From: Aquimarina rhabdastrellae
GTDB taxonomy: Bacteria; Bacteroidota; Bacteroidia; Flavobacteriales; Flavobacteriaceae
Length of the DNA stretch: 64,000 bases
Assembly (NCBI GenBank): GCA_947387485.1
Contig: CANDNT010000011.1
Location: 1 to 64,000, forward strand
Reading direction: 5' to 3'
Shown here: positions 8,242 to 15,779 of the stretch, one piece after another
Position numbering within the stretch: position 1 is the first letter of the stretch
How the letters are laid out: every line of letters starts with the position of its first letter
Made by a program: the position numbers and the translations under genes
The notes under the pieces: model-generated
The model's input: the letters and a program-made list of their open reading frames with translations, nothing else
Database searches by the model: none
What the model was told of the DNA's origin: nothing

Positions 8242-8888
8242 TTAAAGCTCTTTAAAAGAGATAATATCAGGATCTGTAGTACTATAATGTGTTTTATTGC
8301 TTGTATAGCGACTTCTCTTATTATTGTAACCTTGACGTTGATTTTGATCTTTAGCCCATTTATTATTTCTAGCTGTTATACTATTTAATTCTTTGGTATT
8401 AGCTGTGATTGTTCTTTGCTGTTGAATAGCTTTATTTTTTTTAGCTTTTATGGGAGCTGAGTCTATGGCTTGAGTATGTCCGCTGACCATACCCTTGTCC
8501 ACTCACAAGGTAAGTATATGAGTAAAGACTTGCTCAAAAACTGCTTCAGGAAAAGCTGTCGAGTGCGACTGATAGTAGAATGCCAAGGAAGCTGTTCATC
8601 TAGATCATAATCTAAAAAGTAAAGAATATCCAATCGCATGCTACAATGCTCGATAAGCTTGCGATCACTAATGATATTTTCTAAATAACCTACTAAACAT
8701 AACTTAAAAAATACCACGGGATCAATACTTTTTTGACCACTATTACCATAAAACTTTTTAGTACTGTCATATAAAAAATCTAAGTGGATAACTTCTTTTA
8801 ATCGACGATAGAAATTTGCTTTGGCTATACGGTCACTCAATTGAAAATGAGTGAATAGTTTTTTTTGATAAATCTTCTTGCCTTGCAT
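8242..8888 (-). pseudogene. IS1182-family transposase remnant
   Basis: Two overlapping minus-strand frames together make a degraded transposase. The upstream piece (8888 to 8463) has the DUF772-type N-terminus: FYRRLKEVIHLDFLY, SIDPVVFFKLCLVGYLE, CSMRLDILYFLDYDLDEQLPWHSTISRTRQ. The downstream piece (8502 to 8242) continues with the IS1182 hallmark GMVSGHTQAIDSAPIKA and ends at THYSTTDPD, where the catalytic domain should continue. A frameshift near 8463-8502 and loss of the C-terminal half make it inactive. The broken end abuts cassette-type repeat DNA at about 8200-8240. Confidence 0.8.
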
Positions 8889-8926
8889 ACATCAATTTAC
8901 GAAATAATACTATTTTATCTAATACT

Positions 8927-9090
8927 TGTGCAACAGGACACAGGTTATAATTCATTATGGCGGATTTTTCTAATCGAAAAATCCTTGTATATTTACAAAG
9001 ATTGCTGCTATGGCAGAAAAACCTTGATGGTTTTCCCGTAACAAATCATACACAAATACATTAGCAAACATTATAACCAAGATTCATCTA
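8927..9090 (+). repeat. structured attC-like intergenic element
   Basis: Outer inverted pair GGTTATAAT (8943-8951) and ATTATAACC (9070-9078) encloses two hairpins: GGATTTTT/AAAAATCC (8962-8984), and AGAAAAACC/GGTTTTCCC (about 9014-9038). It is preceded by TGCAACAGG. A roughly 136-bp imperfect palindrome between unrelated genes fits an attC-like or repeat-type folding element. It is followed by the lipoprotein gene at 9121. Confidence 0.45.
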
Positions 9091-9120
9091 TTTAATTAAC
9101 ATTTTAAAATCAATACTATT

Positions 9121-9915
9121 ATGAAAAAAAACAATTATCTAATCTTTCTTGTAGTCCTTACAATGATATTTTCTTGCGAAACAGATAATTCTGAATTTGA
9201 AAATACTCAATCCGAGGAAATTTTTACGATTGGAGAAATTAAAAGTTCAAATGCTAAAAGTAGTCGTGGTAACCAAATTGGAATCGGCATAGATTTACTT
9301 GATTGTGCGATAGCTGGACCAAAATGTGCTTCCAAAAACCAAACACTATCTTATACATATTTCTCACCAGATATTAATCCTACTATTATATGGACTGTAG
9401 ATAGTAGTATTACAATAATTAGCGGTCAAGGAACTAACACATTAACTATCGCTACCGGAAATAACTTTAATGGAGGTCATATTTCAGTTGAAGGAGTTGG
9501 GCCGATAAATTGTGTTGCTTCTAGAAACATTCCTTTGTGCGGAGATCCTGTACCAGTTGACGATTGTGAATATTCTCTTGGAATACTTGATGAATATATT
9601 GATGGTACTCAAAGTGGTGCAAATGTAGTCTACCTAAATGCTGGAGGTAATTTTCCAACTGGAACAACATATGAATGGGAAATTAGACGACAAGATGGAA
9701 CGACACAATTTTATTCACCTTCAACTAGTAACCCTCGATTGATTTCTGCCTCAATAAACAATAGAATAACTCGAGCTACTGTTACTGCCAAATTTGAAGA
9801 CTGTGAAAAAACCGAAACTGAAACTTTTATGTGTGCCATTCCAAATGTTGATATCAATGGTAATTTGTTCCCAGAATGTGGAGAAAATGGAAACGGAGGT
9901 TTAGGCTTTAATTAA
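9121..9915 (+). CDS. cell-surface lipoprotein with Ig/PKD-like segments
   Basis: Lipoprotein of 264 residues: MKKNNYLIFLVVLTMIFSC with the lipidated Cys at residue 19. The mature region has two beta-rich units, one with SYTYFSPDINPTIIWTVDSSITIISGQGTNTLTIATG and one with TYEWEIRRQDGTTQFY, each resembling PKD/Ig-like folds seen in surface proteins of Bacteroidota, plus paired cysteines. Ends in a Gly-rich tail. Function unknown; likely surface-exposed. It is followed by a strong terminator and stands alone. Confidence 0.65.
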   Translation: MKKNNYLIFLVVLTMIFSCETDNSEFENTQSEEIFTIGEIKSSNAKSSRGNQIGIGIDLLDCAIAGPKCASKNQTLSYTYFSPDINPTIIWTVDSSITIISGQGTNTLTIATGNNFNGGHISVEGVGPINCVASRNIPLCGDPVPVDDCEYSLGILDEYIDGTQSGANVVYLNAGGNFPTGTTYEWEIRRQDGTTQFYSPSTSNPRLISASINNRITRATVTAKFEDCEKTETETFMCAIPNVDINGNLFPECGENGNGGLGFN

Positions 9916-9942
9916 CATTAACGTTTGCAAACAAAGTATATA

Positions 9943-9995
9943 AAAAATAGCAGTTTAGAGCTAAACTCAAGATTTTGTTCTTTTCTGCTATTTTT
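9943..9995 (+). terminator. rho-independent terminator
   Basis: Stem AAAAATAGCAG / CTGCTATTTTT enclosing a smaller GTTTAG/CTAAAC hairpin, 28 bp after the lipoprotein stop, with a T run on the 3' side. Confidence 0.7.
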
Positions 9996-10075
9996 ATTTC
10001 TTAACCAAAAATAAGCACATATAAACCTGCTACTTTCCATATACCAACACGTTGTGGTTAATTTAAAAAAATGGA

Positions 10076-10198
10076 ATGAATAAAGAAAATATCTTATTAG
10101 TATTATGGATAATCTTCGGATTTGTGTTTGTTATTGCCGTTGAATTAAGGATAACTCCATTAGGATTATCAATAATTCAATACCCTATAACTTGCTAA
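10076..10198 (+). CDS. 40-aa single-pass membrane peptide ORF
   Basis: MNKENILLVLWIIFGFVFVIAVELRIT... encodes one hydrophobic helix and stops after 40 codons. It starts 17 bp after the boundary motif CGTTGTGGTTAATTTAAAA (10050-10068), the same position genes take elsewhere in this array. It could be a truncated cassette gene or a real micro-protein; nothing else distinguishes these. Confidence 0.35.
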   Translation: MNKENILLVLWIIFGFVFVIAVELRITPLGLSIIQYPITC

Positions 10199-10698
10199 GC
10201 ATCCTATATCTGATACACTCTTTTGGTGTTCACCAGCATCTGTATGATTTTAAGCTATAGTACAATCTGTCACTTGCTAACCGATGTGATTATCTAGATA
10301 TAGATATCACCTACATTGTTTTGTGATCTGATTGTTGCTTCTTGTTGAGATTTTTTATTTTTTACTTTTACTCTATTACTCCTATTTGATAAGGTACCTT
10401 GGCTTTAATTACAGCCAGTGTTCGACTTTGTAGCTTTTCAAGTTACCATTACGATTGCTTTTATTGTTCACTAGAATAATAAGTAATAGGATAAAACATC
10501 AATATTTTATTAATCAAAAAGCCCCTTCCCTAACCTATAACCATTCATTCACTTATTCAAAGAGCATTATGGATTTAAGATATATATCTAGATGGTTATT
10601 AATAATTTTAAGTTCATTAAAAATCCTTTAGATTTGTAGTTAATCACATAAAAATATTTGGTTACTCTGATAACTATATATTATTGTTATACACAAAC
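10199..10698 (+). repeat. 500-bp non-coding stretch with repeat module Y
   Basis: 10199-10374 shows nothing recognisable. About 10375-10581 is the second copy of module Y (compare 7095-7265), with TCAAAAAGCCCCTTCCCT and TTCATTCACTTATTCA near its end. It lies upstream of the SDR gene just as the first copy lies upstream of the DUF2071 gene. Confidence 0.55.
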
Positions 10699-11403
10699 AT
10701 GAAAAAAATGAAAAATTCAAATAAAACAATTTTGATTACAGGCGTTAGCAAAGGGATTGGAAATGGTTTAGCAAAAGAGTTTATTCGTTTAGGCTATAAT
10801 GTTATTGGGACAACAAGAGATAAAACGTCTATTAAAGGATTAAAAACCATTTATAAATTAGACATAAACGATAATAAAAGTATTAGTGATATAAAAGAAT
10901 TATTAATTTTAAATAAAATAAAAATAGATATTCTTATAAATAATGCGGGTATAGGTTCAGATTATTATAGTGAATTAAGTCTAGAAAACAATTTTGAGAT
11001 GAGATTTAGAACACATCTATTTGGCACTTTCTATTTTACCGAAACAATATTACCATTAATAAAAAACTCTGGAAAAATAATTAATATCAGTTCAAAACTT
11101 TCTTCATTTAATGAAATTGATAAGGTTGATAAAACAAAATTAACATCAACAAAGATGGCATACATTATCTCTAAATGTTCTTTAAATATGTACACTAAAT
11201 TATTAGCCAATAGGCTCAAAGATGAAAACATTGAAGTATTGAGTATACATCCAGGTTGGGTGAAAACAAGTTTATCTAAAACTAATGAGCATGCACCTTT
11301 GAATATCGATGAATCAGTCATGGGAATAATTAAAATATTAAAAGAAAAAAGACCAAGTGGTACTTTTTGGGATGCAACAAATCAACTTCAATTAAATTGG
11401 TAG
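10699..11403 (+). CDS. short-chain dehydrogenase/reductase
   Basis: SDR oxidoreductase of 234 residues. NAD(P)-binding motif TGVSKGIGNG near residues 14-23, structural NNAG (LINNAG), catalytic Ser in NISSKLSS, and YxxxK as YIISKCSLNMY. The PGWVKTSLSK segment after the active site is typical of carbonyl-reductase-like SDRs. All catalytic residues are intact; substrate unknown. Start ATG 10699 is chosen because upstream codons 10684-10698 are not conserved in SDRs; ATG 10708 is also possible. A lone gene flanked by modules Y and X. Confidence 0.85.
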   Translation: MKKMKNSNKTILITGVSKGIGNGLAKEFIRLGYNVIGTTRDKTSIKGLKTIYKLDINDNKSISDIKELLILNKIKIDILINNAGIGSDYYSELSLENNFEMRFRTHLFGTFYFTETILPLIKNSGKIINISSKLSSFNEIDKVDKTKLTSTKMAYIISKCSLNMYTKLLANRLKDENIEVLSIHPGWVKTSLSKTNEHAPLNIDESVMGIIKILKEKRPSGTFWDATNQLQLNW

Positions 11404-11956
11404 TATAAAAATATATGCATAAATAAAGAACTGAATTAAAAAACAAGAGATTAATTTAACATCTAGCGATTTATAAATAAGAATCTTGATTTTTGCAATA
11501 CTCTTGATCAGATATTTTGAGATTATACTTAATAACAGAAAGCATCATCACTTTACTGATTTATTGTATACCTATAGTATGGATCTTTCTCAACTCCATA
11601 AATTGAGTTAGCTTTCAATAATTATTCTTCCTGCTTATATTTTTATTTGTTGTCAAAAGGCAATAATTATAAAAGAAGAAAAACTCTTAAAAAGAGCTTT
11701 TTGTAAGAATAAGAAAATTAGTTTATAAAATTAAATATTTTGAAGATTAGACTTTTAGATGTTTCTTATTTTTTTACTTCTTTAATTTGTCTGATTTTTG
11801 CAATCAAAATAGTTTTTTATCAATCACATAACATTTAATATTGATTAGCGTTTCATAAATTAAAACTTTCATTTTTTAACTAATCGTATAATTAATATAT
11901 TTAAAGTAAAGAGAATCGTAATGGCTAAAATTATAGGTATTAAAACGTCTTAAGTT
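11404..11956 (+). repeat. non-coding stretch with module X and boundary repeat
   Basis: 11469-11557 repeats module X (compare 6966-7075). About 11655-11700 repeats the 3'-boundary sequence (CAATAATTATAAAAGAAGAAAA) and continues with CTCTTAAAAAGAG, similar to 8200-8255. An 11-codon frame (11921-11953, MAKIIGIKTS then stop) ends 3 bp before the BLUF start; it may be a leader peptide or chance. Confidence 0.5.
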
Positions 11957-12370
11957 ATGTTCTTAACGATAAGTTATATTAGTAGTGCTTCTGAAAAATT
12001 ATCCATTGAAGATATTGAAACGCTTATGATGGATACCAAATTATTTAACAATCAAAATAATATTAAGGGGATACTCATATACGTAAATCAAACATTTTTT
12101 CAGGTTATAGAAGGTGAATATCATATAATCAAAGCTCTTTTTAAAAGAATCGAACAAGACTATAGACATTATAATATTTTAAAAATTTTAGAAAAAAAGT
12201 CTAGTGTTTCTCGATACGATAGGTTTAGTGGTAATTATATAACCTATTATAGTGAAAAAGCTTCTGAAGAACTTTTAAAATTTCTTGAACTGAATTGTGA
12301 AGATATGCCTGATCAAAAATTGCATGATTTTATCATATATCAATCTAAAGTCTTATTAAATACATATTGA
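11957..12370 (+). CDS. BLUF-domain blue-light photoreceptor
   Basis: A 137-residue, single-domain BLUF (sensor of blue light using FAD) protein. The flavin-site residues are recognisable: Tyr7 (ISYIS), Asn31/Asn32 (FNNQNNIKGILIY) and Gln49 (FFQVIEG), matching the Tyr8/Asn32/Gln50 triad of PixD/AppA types, plus the D-x-RH motif (EQDYRHYNILK). There is a short C-terminal helical cap and no fused output domain, so it must signal through a partner. The convergent neighbours (an HTH regulator and a STAS-like protein at 12421-13657) are candidate partners by position only. Confidence 0.85.
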   Translation: MFLTISYISSASEKLSIEDIETLMMDTKLFNNQNNIKGILIYVNQTFFQVIEGEYHIIKALFKRIEQDYRHYNILKILEKKSSVSRYDRFSGNYITYYSEKASEELLKFLELNCEDMPDQKLHDFIIYQSKVLLNTY

Positions 12371-12420
12371 TTCTTATATATTTTTTACAAATGTCCTCTT
12401 AGTATTTTGCTCTTTTTTCT

Positions 12421-13275
12421 TTATGATTCTATTGTGAACAAATATTGTCTTAATGATGTTTTAGGAGATAGTTTTAACTTTATTCTTAAACGCTGTATGG
12501 CTTTTTTGACTCCGGCCATAGATATTCCCATAAAAAAGGAAATCTCTGAATTATTAAAATTCATTTTAAGAAAAGAAGCTAATTTGAGATCATTATGAGT
12601 TAACTTCTTATTAGTAGCTAATAATCTTTTAAAAAACATAGGATGTACTTCTTCAAAATGTGCTTGAAATAATTGATAATGATATCCTTTCCTTAAATTA
12701 TGTTCAATCTTATCATTCAATTTTATTAACTGTTTTTGCACTTCTAACCTTGCTAGTTCACTTATTTGTTTTATTTGTTTTTGAGATGACTCTAAACATT
12801 CATTTTTTGCATCTAATACTAGGTAATTAGTTGATAATACTCTGTTCAATTGATTGTTTTCAATTAAAGCTTTATTTAATTTTTTCCAATATTTAACAGT
12901 TGACATAAGTAATTGAAGTATTGCATCTGAATCTTTATAATACGCTAACACATAATTTTTATCTCTACTGAGGAGCATCTCTTCTAATTTTATTTTATTT
13001 TGATTTAATACAATAATTGGGATTTCTTTATAAGCTTCATTTTCCTGAAGTAAAGCTAACTGTTTTTCCCAATCAGGATAACCCCTATTATCAATTATAA
13101 TCGTATCTGGAATAGCTTCCCAAAAAACATCGTTATTAGGAAATATGTCAAACACATGAAATTTAAAATTATATGTAGATAATACCTTTATAAATTCTAA
13201 TTGTAAATCTTTGGTAATTACAGCAACATTAATTTCTTCAGGAATATTAGTATATATTGCATCTGTATTAATCAT
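12421..13275 (-). CDS. LuxR-like HTH regulator with degenerate receiver-like N-terminus
   Basis: A protein of 284 residues. The N-terminal part (INVAVITKDLQLEFIKVLSTYNFKFHVFDIFP, DTIIIDNRGYPDWEKQLALLQ, IPIIVLNQ) looks like a receiver fold, but the usual phospho-Asp/Lys context is not clear. A coiled-coil linker (about 145-200) follows, and a C-terminal HTH (KLTHNDLKLASFLKMNFNNSE, FFMGISMAGVKKAIQRLRIKL) of the LuxR-like type used by Bacteroidota membrane sensors. Its start overlaps the end of the STAS-like gene by 8 bp, so the two are translated together. Likely a DNA-binding output module. Confidence 0.7.
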   Translation of the reverse strand: MINTDAIYTNIPEEINVAVITKDLQLEFIKVLSTYNFKFHVFDIFPNNDVFWEAIPDTIIIDNRGYPDWEKQLALLQENEAYKEIPIIVLNQNKIKLEEMLLSRDKNYVLAYYKDSDAILQLLMSTVKYWKKLNKALIENNQLNRVLSTNYLVLDAKNECLESSQKQIKQISELARLEVQKQLIKLNDKIEHNLRKGYHYQLFQAHFEEVHPMFFKRLLATNKKLTHNDLKLASFLKMNFNNSEISFFMGISMAGVKKAIQRLRIKLKLSPKTSLRQYLFTIES

Positions 13276-13657
13276 TTACTAAATATTTTATTGCTGTTTC
13301 TTCATCTGTAAAGAATTTAATTTTGCTTCCAGTATAATTAATATAGATTTTCATGAGTAGCGATACAATACCTACAGAGCCTACCAAAGCTGATTTTTTT
13401 AGTTTAGGTTGTACCTGTTTTCCCAATTTTTTAATAGTTCTCATTGCCAAAGGACTTGTTTTTATCCCTTTGGCATTAACTAATGCTCTAACAGATTTAT
13501 CTTGCCTTTGTAACCCCATCTCTGATGCTTCATGTACACACCTAATAATGTCTTCATCTGTTTGCAAGTTTCTAAAATCAATTTCGATATATTCTACATT
13601 TCTATAATGTTTCCATGTTGGTCGTATATATACTTCGTAAAAATCATCTATAATCAT
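13268..13657 (-). CDS. STAS/SpoIIAA-like regulatory protein
   Basis: Small 129-residue alpha/beta protein: VEYIEIDFRNLQTDEDIIRCVHEA, SVRALVNAKGIKTSPLAMRTIKKLG, SALVGSVGIVSLLMKIYINYTG and IKFFTDEETAIKYL. This alternation and the final FxDxExAxxYL element match the SpoIIAA-like/STAS domain family found beside Bacteroidota sensors. No catalytic residues. It is the first gene of a two-gene operon with the HTH regulator and may act as its switch or anchor. GGGGGAC direct repeats lie about 150 bp upstream. Confidence 0.6.
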   Translation of the reverse strand: MIIDDFYEVYIRPTWKHYRNVEYIEIDFRNLQTDEDIIRCVHEASEMGLQRQDKSVRALVNAKGIKTSPLAMRTIKKLGKQVQPKLKKSALVGSVGIVSLLMKIYINYTGSKIKFFTDEETAIKYLVND

Positions 13658-13804
13658 ACTTGTTTAAATTCTTCATTCTTCTGTCTATCCTCTTTCTTTT
13701 CATTTAATCATATCACTCGAAATACGATTGAAATAGATAGCATAAAAATCCTATTAGACTTATTGCTAAATAACAATCTATAGCTCTAAAAAAGAAAAAA
13801 ACAA

Positions 13805-13823
13805 GGGGGACAAGACGGGGGAC
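13805..13823 (-). promoter_or_regulatory. GGGGGAC direct repeats, 12-bp period
   Basis: Two perfect GGGGGAC heptamers start at 13805 and 13817, one helical turn apart. On the minus strand they read TGTCCCCC twice and are followed immediately by TTG (13804-13802), then about 19 bp later by TATAGATTG, a plausible -33/-7 pair for the STAS-HTH operon. Similar GGGnGAC repeats precede the adhesin gene (18841-18882). Probable activator operator. Confidence 0.5.
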
Positions 13824-13830
13824 AAAAACA

Positions 13831-13875
13831 CAAAAAACTATGAATCAAAAAACTATGAATCAAAAAACTATAAAA
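13831..13875 (+). repeat. 15-bp tandem repeat CAAAAAACTATGAAT
   Basis: About three head-to-tail copies of CAAAAAACTATGAAT between the operator repeats and the end of the 7TM-DISM gene. Probably a slippage-prone spacer; no gene spans it. Confidence 0.6.
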
Positions 13876-13928
13876 CCAATTATAGCCCATCAATTTTTAT
13901 AATTTAAACAATCTTATAACGACCAAAG

Positions 13929-15644
13929 TCAAATTGATTTTAAATATTCTTCTAAATCTACTTCTTCAGATAGTTGCATTTTTTTACGTAAACGGTTTCT
14001 TGATTTCTTTACTGCATCTAATGACGTAAATCGTAATCGTGCAATTTCTTTTCGACTTAGCGACATACGAAGGTATGTACATATTTCTAGATCAGTTTTG
14101 GTTAAATTAGCATGAGTCATTTTAAGCTTTCTAGCAAATTCCTGATTCAACGCTTCGATATCATTTTTAATCAATATCAATTGAGAATCTTCTAACAATT
14201 CTGATCTAAGGTCTGCAATAAGATTTTGAATGGAAATAGAAGTATCATTAGATGCTACTTTTTTCATATTTTCAACTAGTTTTTCTTTGGACTTTAATTG
14301 TTGAAAAATTTCGGAACGTAGCTCAGTAATTTCTTCTTCTCTTTTGTTAATTCGATCAGACATAGTTTCAATATCTGAAGACAACTTAACCAATCGTTTC
14401 TCTGTTTGCAGTTGAATTCTATTATTCAAAATAATTTGAAAAGCAACATAAAATAAGAATCCATATGTAATTATATATGCTGTTTCTATAATCATCATCG
14501 CATTCAATAAATCATTTGCCAACAAGGTACATGTGATTCCCATACTAATCAACATTCCTTTTGCATATGGTTTTTTATCTCTTACCGCCAAGATCATTTG
14601 ATAACATCCCATAATGATGACCAATAATCCAAATATTTGAAAAAAAGGAGCGCTATACGTACTATAAAATACAGGTGTAATGACTACATATAATACACCT
14701 AATATCGAAATCAGAACACTTGCTTGAATTATTTTTTTAGGTATGTACCCTGGAAACATTCTATCATGATACAAAATTACTGATGCTAAACCTCCATAAT
14801 ATCCTATGTATCTCATTTTTTGAACAATATCAAATGAGATTTCAGGAAAAAAATAATATACCAACCCTTCTCCTACAAATAATTGCCTTGAAACCCCCAA
14901 TAAGCAGAACATCCCGAAATACAAAAAATAGGAATATTTAGGAAAACTAAAGAAATGTAAAATTTGGTATGCTCCAAAAAGTAAAATCAAAAATGTAACA
15001 ACTCCTTCAATTAATATATTTGCTTTATTATGACGCATAAAATACGTCTTTTCTAGAAGCGCTGTCTTTATAGCAAAGCCTCCTCCTAATCTATGTTTAT
15101 GATTCGATATCAAAAACATTATATCTAAATCACGTTCATTAGGTAATTCAAATCGTAAAGGGCGGCCATCAATTTCTTCGTCTTCTGCTATCTTAGAAAT
15201 TTGTCCATGAGAATATATTTCTTTTCCATTAATCCAGATTTGTACGGCAGCAAGACTCCTCGCTATATTCAACATTACCGATTTCTGGGGATTTTTTCTT
15301 TTTATAAAAAACCTAAACGTTCCATAACCTTGTCCTTCTTTTATTTTTTGAGTCCATATTGCTGTTGGCCAAGTGATCGTATCAGCAATTTTTAATGCTT
15401 CAGGTTTAAAGTTTTTATGCTCATCTATAGGCCATTGTTTCCAATAAAAAAAACTCTCTCCTTGAACAGAAATCTCAGGATGTTGTCCAAAATTCCAATT
15501 AGTAAGATCTATAGTAGCATCTTTCATAATTAGACTTTCTTCTTCTGGAGTACATCCTATTTGAACAATTAAAAGAACACTAAAAAGTAATCTCCTTAAT
15601 AGTTTTTTTATTAATACTATTCTTGATTTTTTTAATCGCTTCAT
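13929..15644 (-). CDS. 7TM-DISM sensor with LuxR-like HTH output
   Basis: A 571-residue one-component membrane regulator. Order: lipoprotein-like signal ending LLIVQIGC; periplasmic 7TMR-DISMED2-type jelly-roll domain (about 30-180: GTFRFFIKRKNPQ, VQIWINGKEIYSHG); seven TM helices (about 200-410); a coiled coil (about 415-480); and a C-terminal HTH (ANLTKTDLEICTYLRMSLSRKEIARLRFTSLDAVKKSRNR cut in two halves). DISMED2 domains bind carbohydrate-like ligands. The ATG at 15644 is preferred over the TTG at 15671 because that TTG lies inside a promoter box. The DNA target may be the GGGnGAC repeats, by inference. Confidence 0.8.
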   Translation of the reverse strand: MKRLKKSRIVLIKKLLRRLLFSVLLIVQIGCTPEEESLIMKDATIDLTNWNFGQHPEISVQGESFFYWKQWPIDEHKNFKPEALKIADTITWPTAIWTQKIKEGQGYGTFRFFIKRKNPQKSVMLNIARSLAAVQIWINGKEIYSHGQISKIAEDEEIDGRPLRFELPNERDLDIMFLISNHKHRLGGGFAIKTALLEKTYFMRHNKANILIEGVVTFLILLFGAYQILHFFSFPKYSYFLYFGMFCLLGVSRQLFVGEGLVYYFFPEISFDIVQKMRYIGYYGGLASVILYHDRMFPGYIPKKIIQASVLISILGVLYVVITPVFYSTYSAPFFQIFGLLVIIMGCYQMILAVRDKKPYAKGMLISMGITCTLLANDLLNAMMIIETAYIITYGFLFYVAFQIILNNRIQLQTEKRLVKLSSDIETMSDRINKREEEITELRSEIFQQLKSKEKLVENMKKVASNDTSISIQNLIADLRSELLEDSQLILIKNDIEALNQEFARKLKMTHANLTKTDLEICTYLRMSLSRKEIARLRFTSLDAVKKSRNRLRKKMQLSEEVDLEEYLKSI

Positions 15645-15668
15645 TGAGTTAATAGAGTAATGCTTGTC

Positions 15669-15676
15669 CAAATATA
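15669..15676 (-). promoter_or_regulatory. -7 promoter box TATATTTG
   Basis: Minus-strand TATATTTG fits the Bacteroidota -7 consensus TAnnTTTG. Transcription would start at about 15661, upstream of ATG 15644 but not of TTG 15671, which decides the start of the 7TM-DISM gene. No clear -33 TTG. Confidence 0.45.
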
Positions 15677-15727
15677 ATCCAAAATACTATTAAGGTTTTC
15701 ATTTTAAATTACAATATATGAAACAAT

Positions 15728-15752
15728 AAAAGCTTCATAAATTGAAGCTTTT
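15728..15752 (-). terminator. rho-independent terminator of adhesin gene
   Basis: Stem AAAAGCTTCA / TGAAGCTTTT with a 5-nt loop, 28 bp past the adhesin stop codon. Symmetric, so it could also work in the other direction. Confidence 0.7.
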
Positions 15753-15779
15753 ATATTATAGTTTTGCTATTTATTACAT

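Noticed and set aside
11031-11321. Minus-strand ORF inside the SDR gene
   Set aside because: Antisense shadow; the plus-strand SDR has all conserved motifs.
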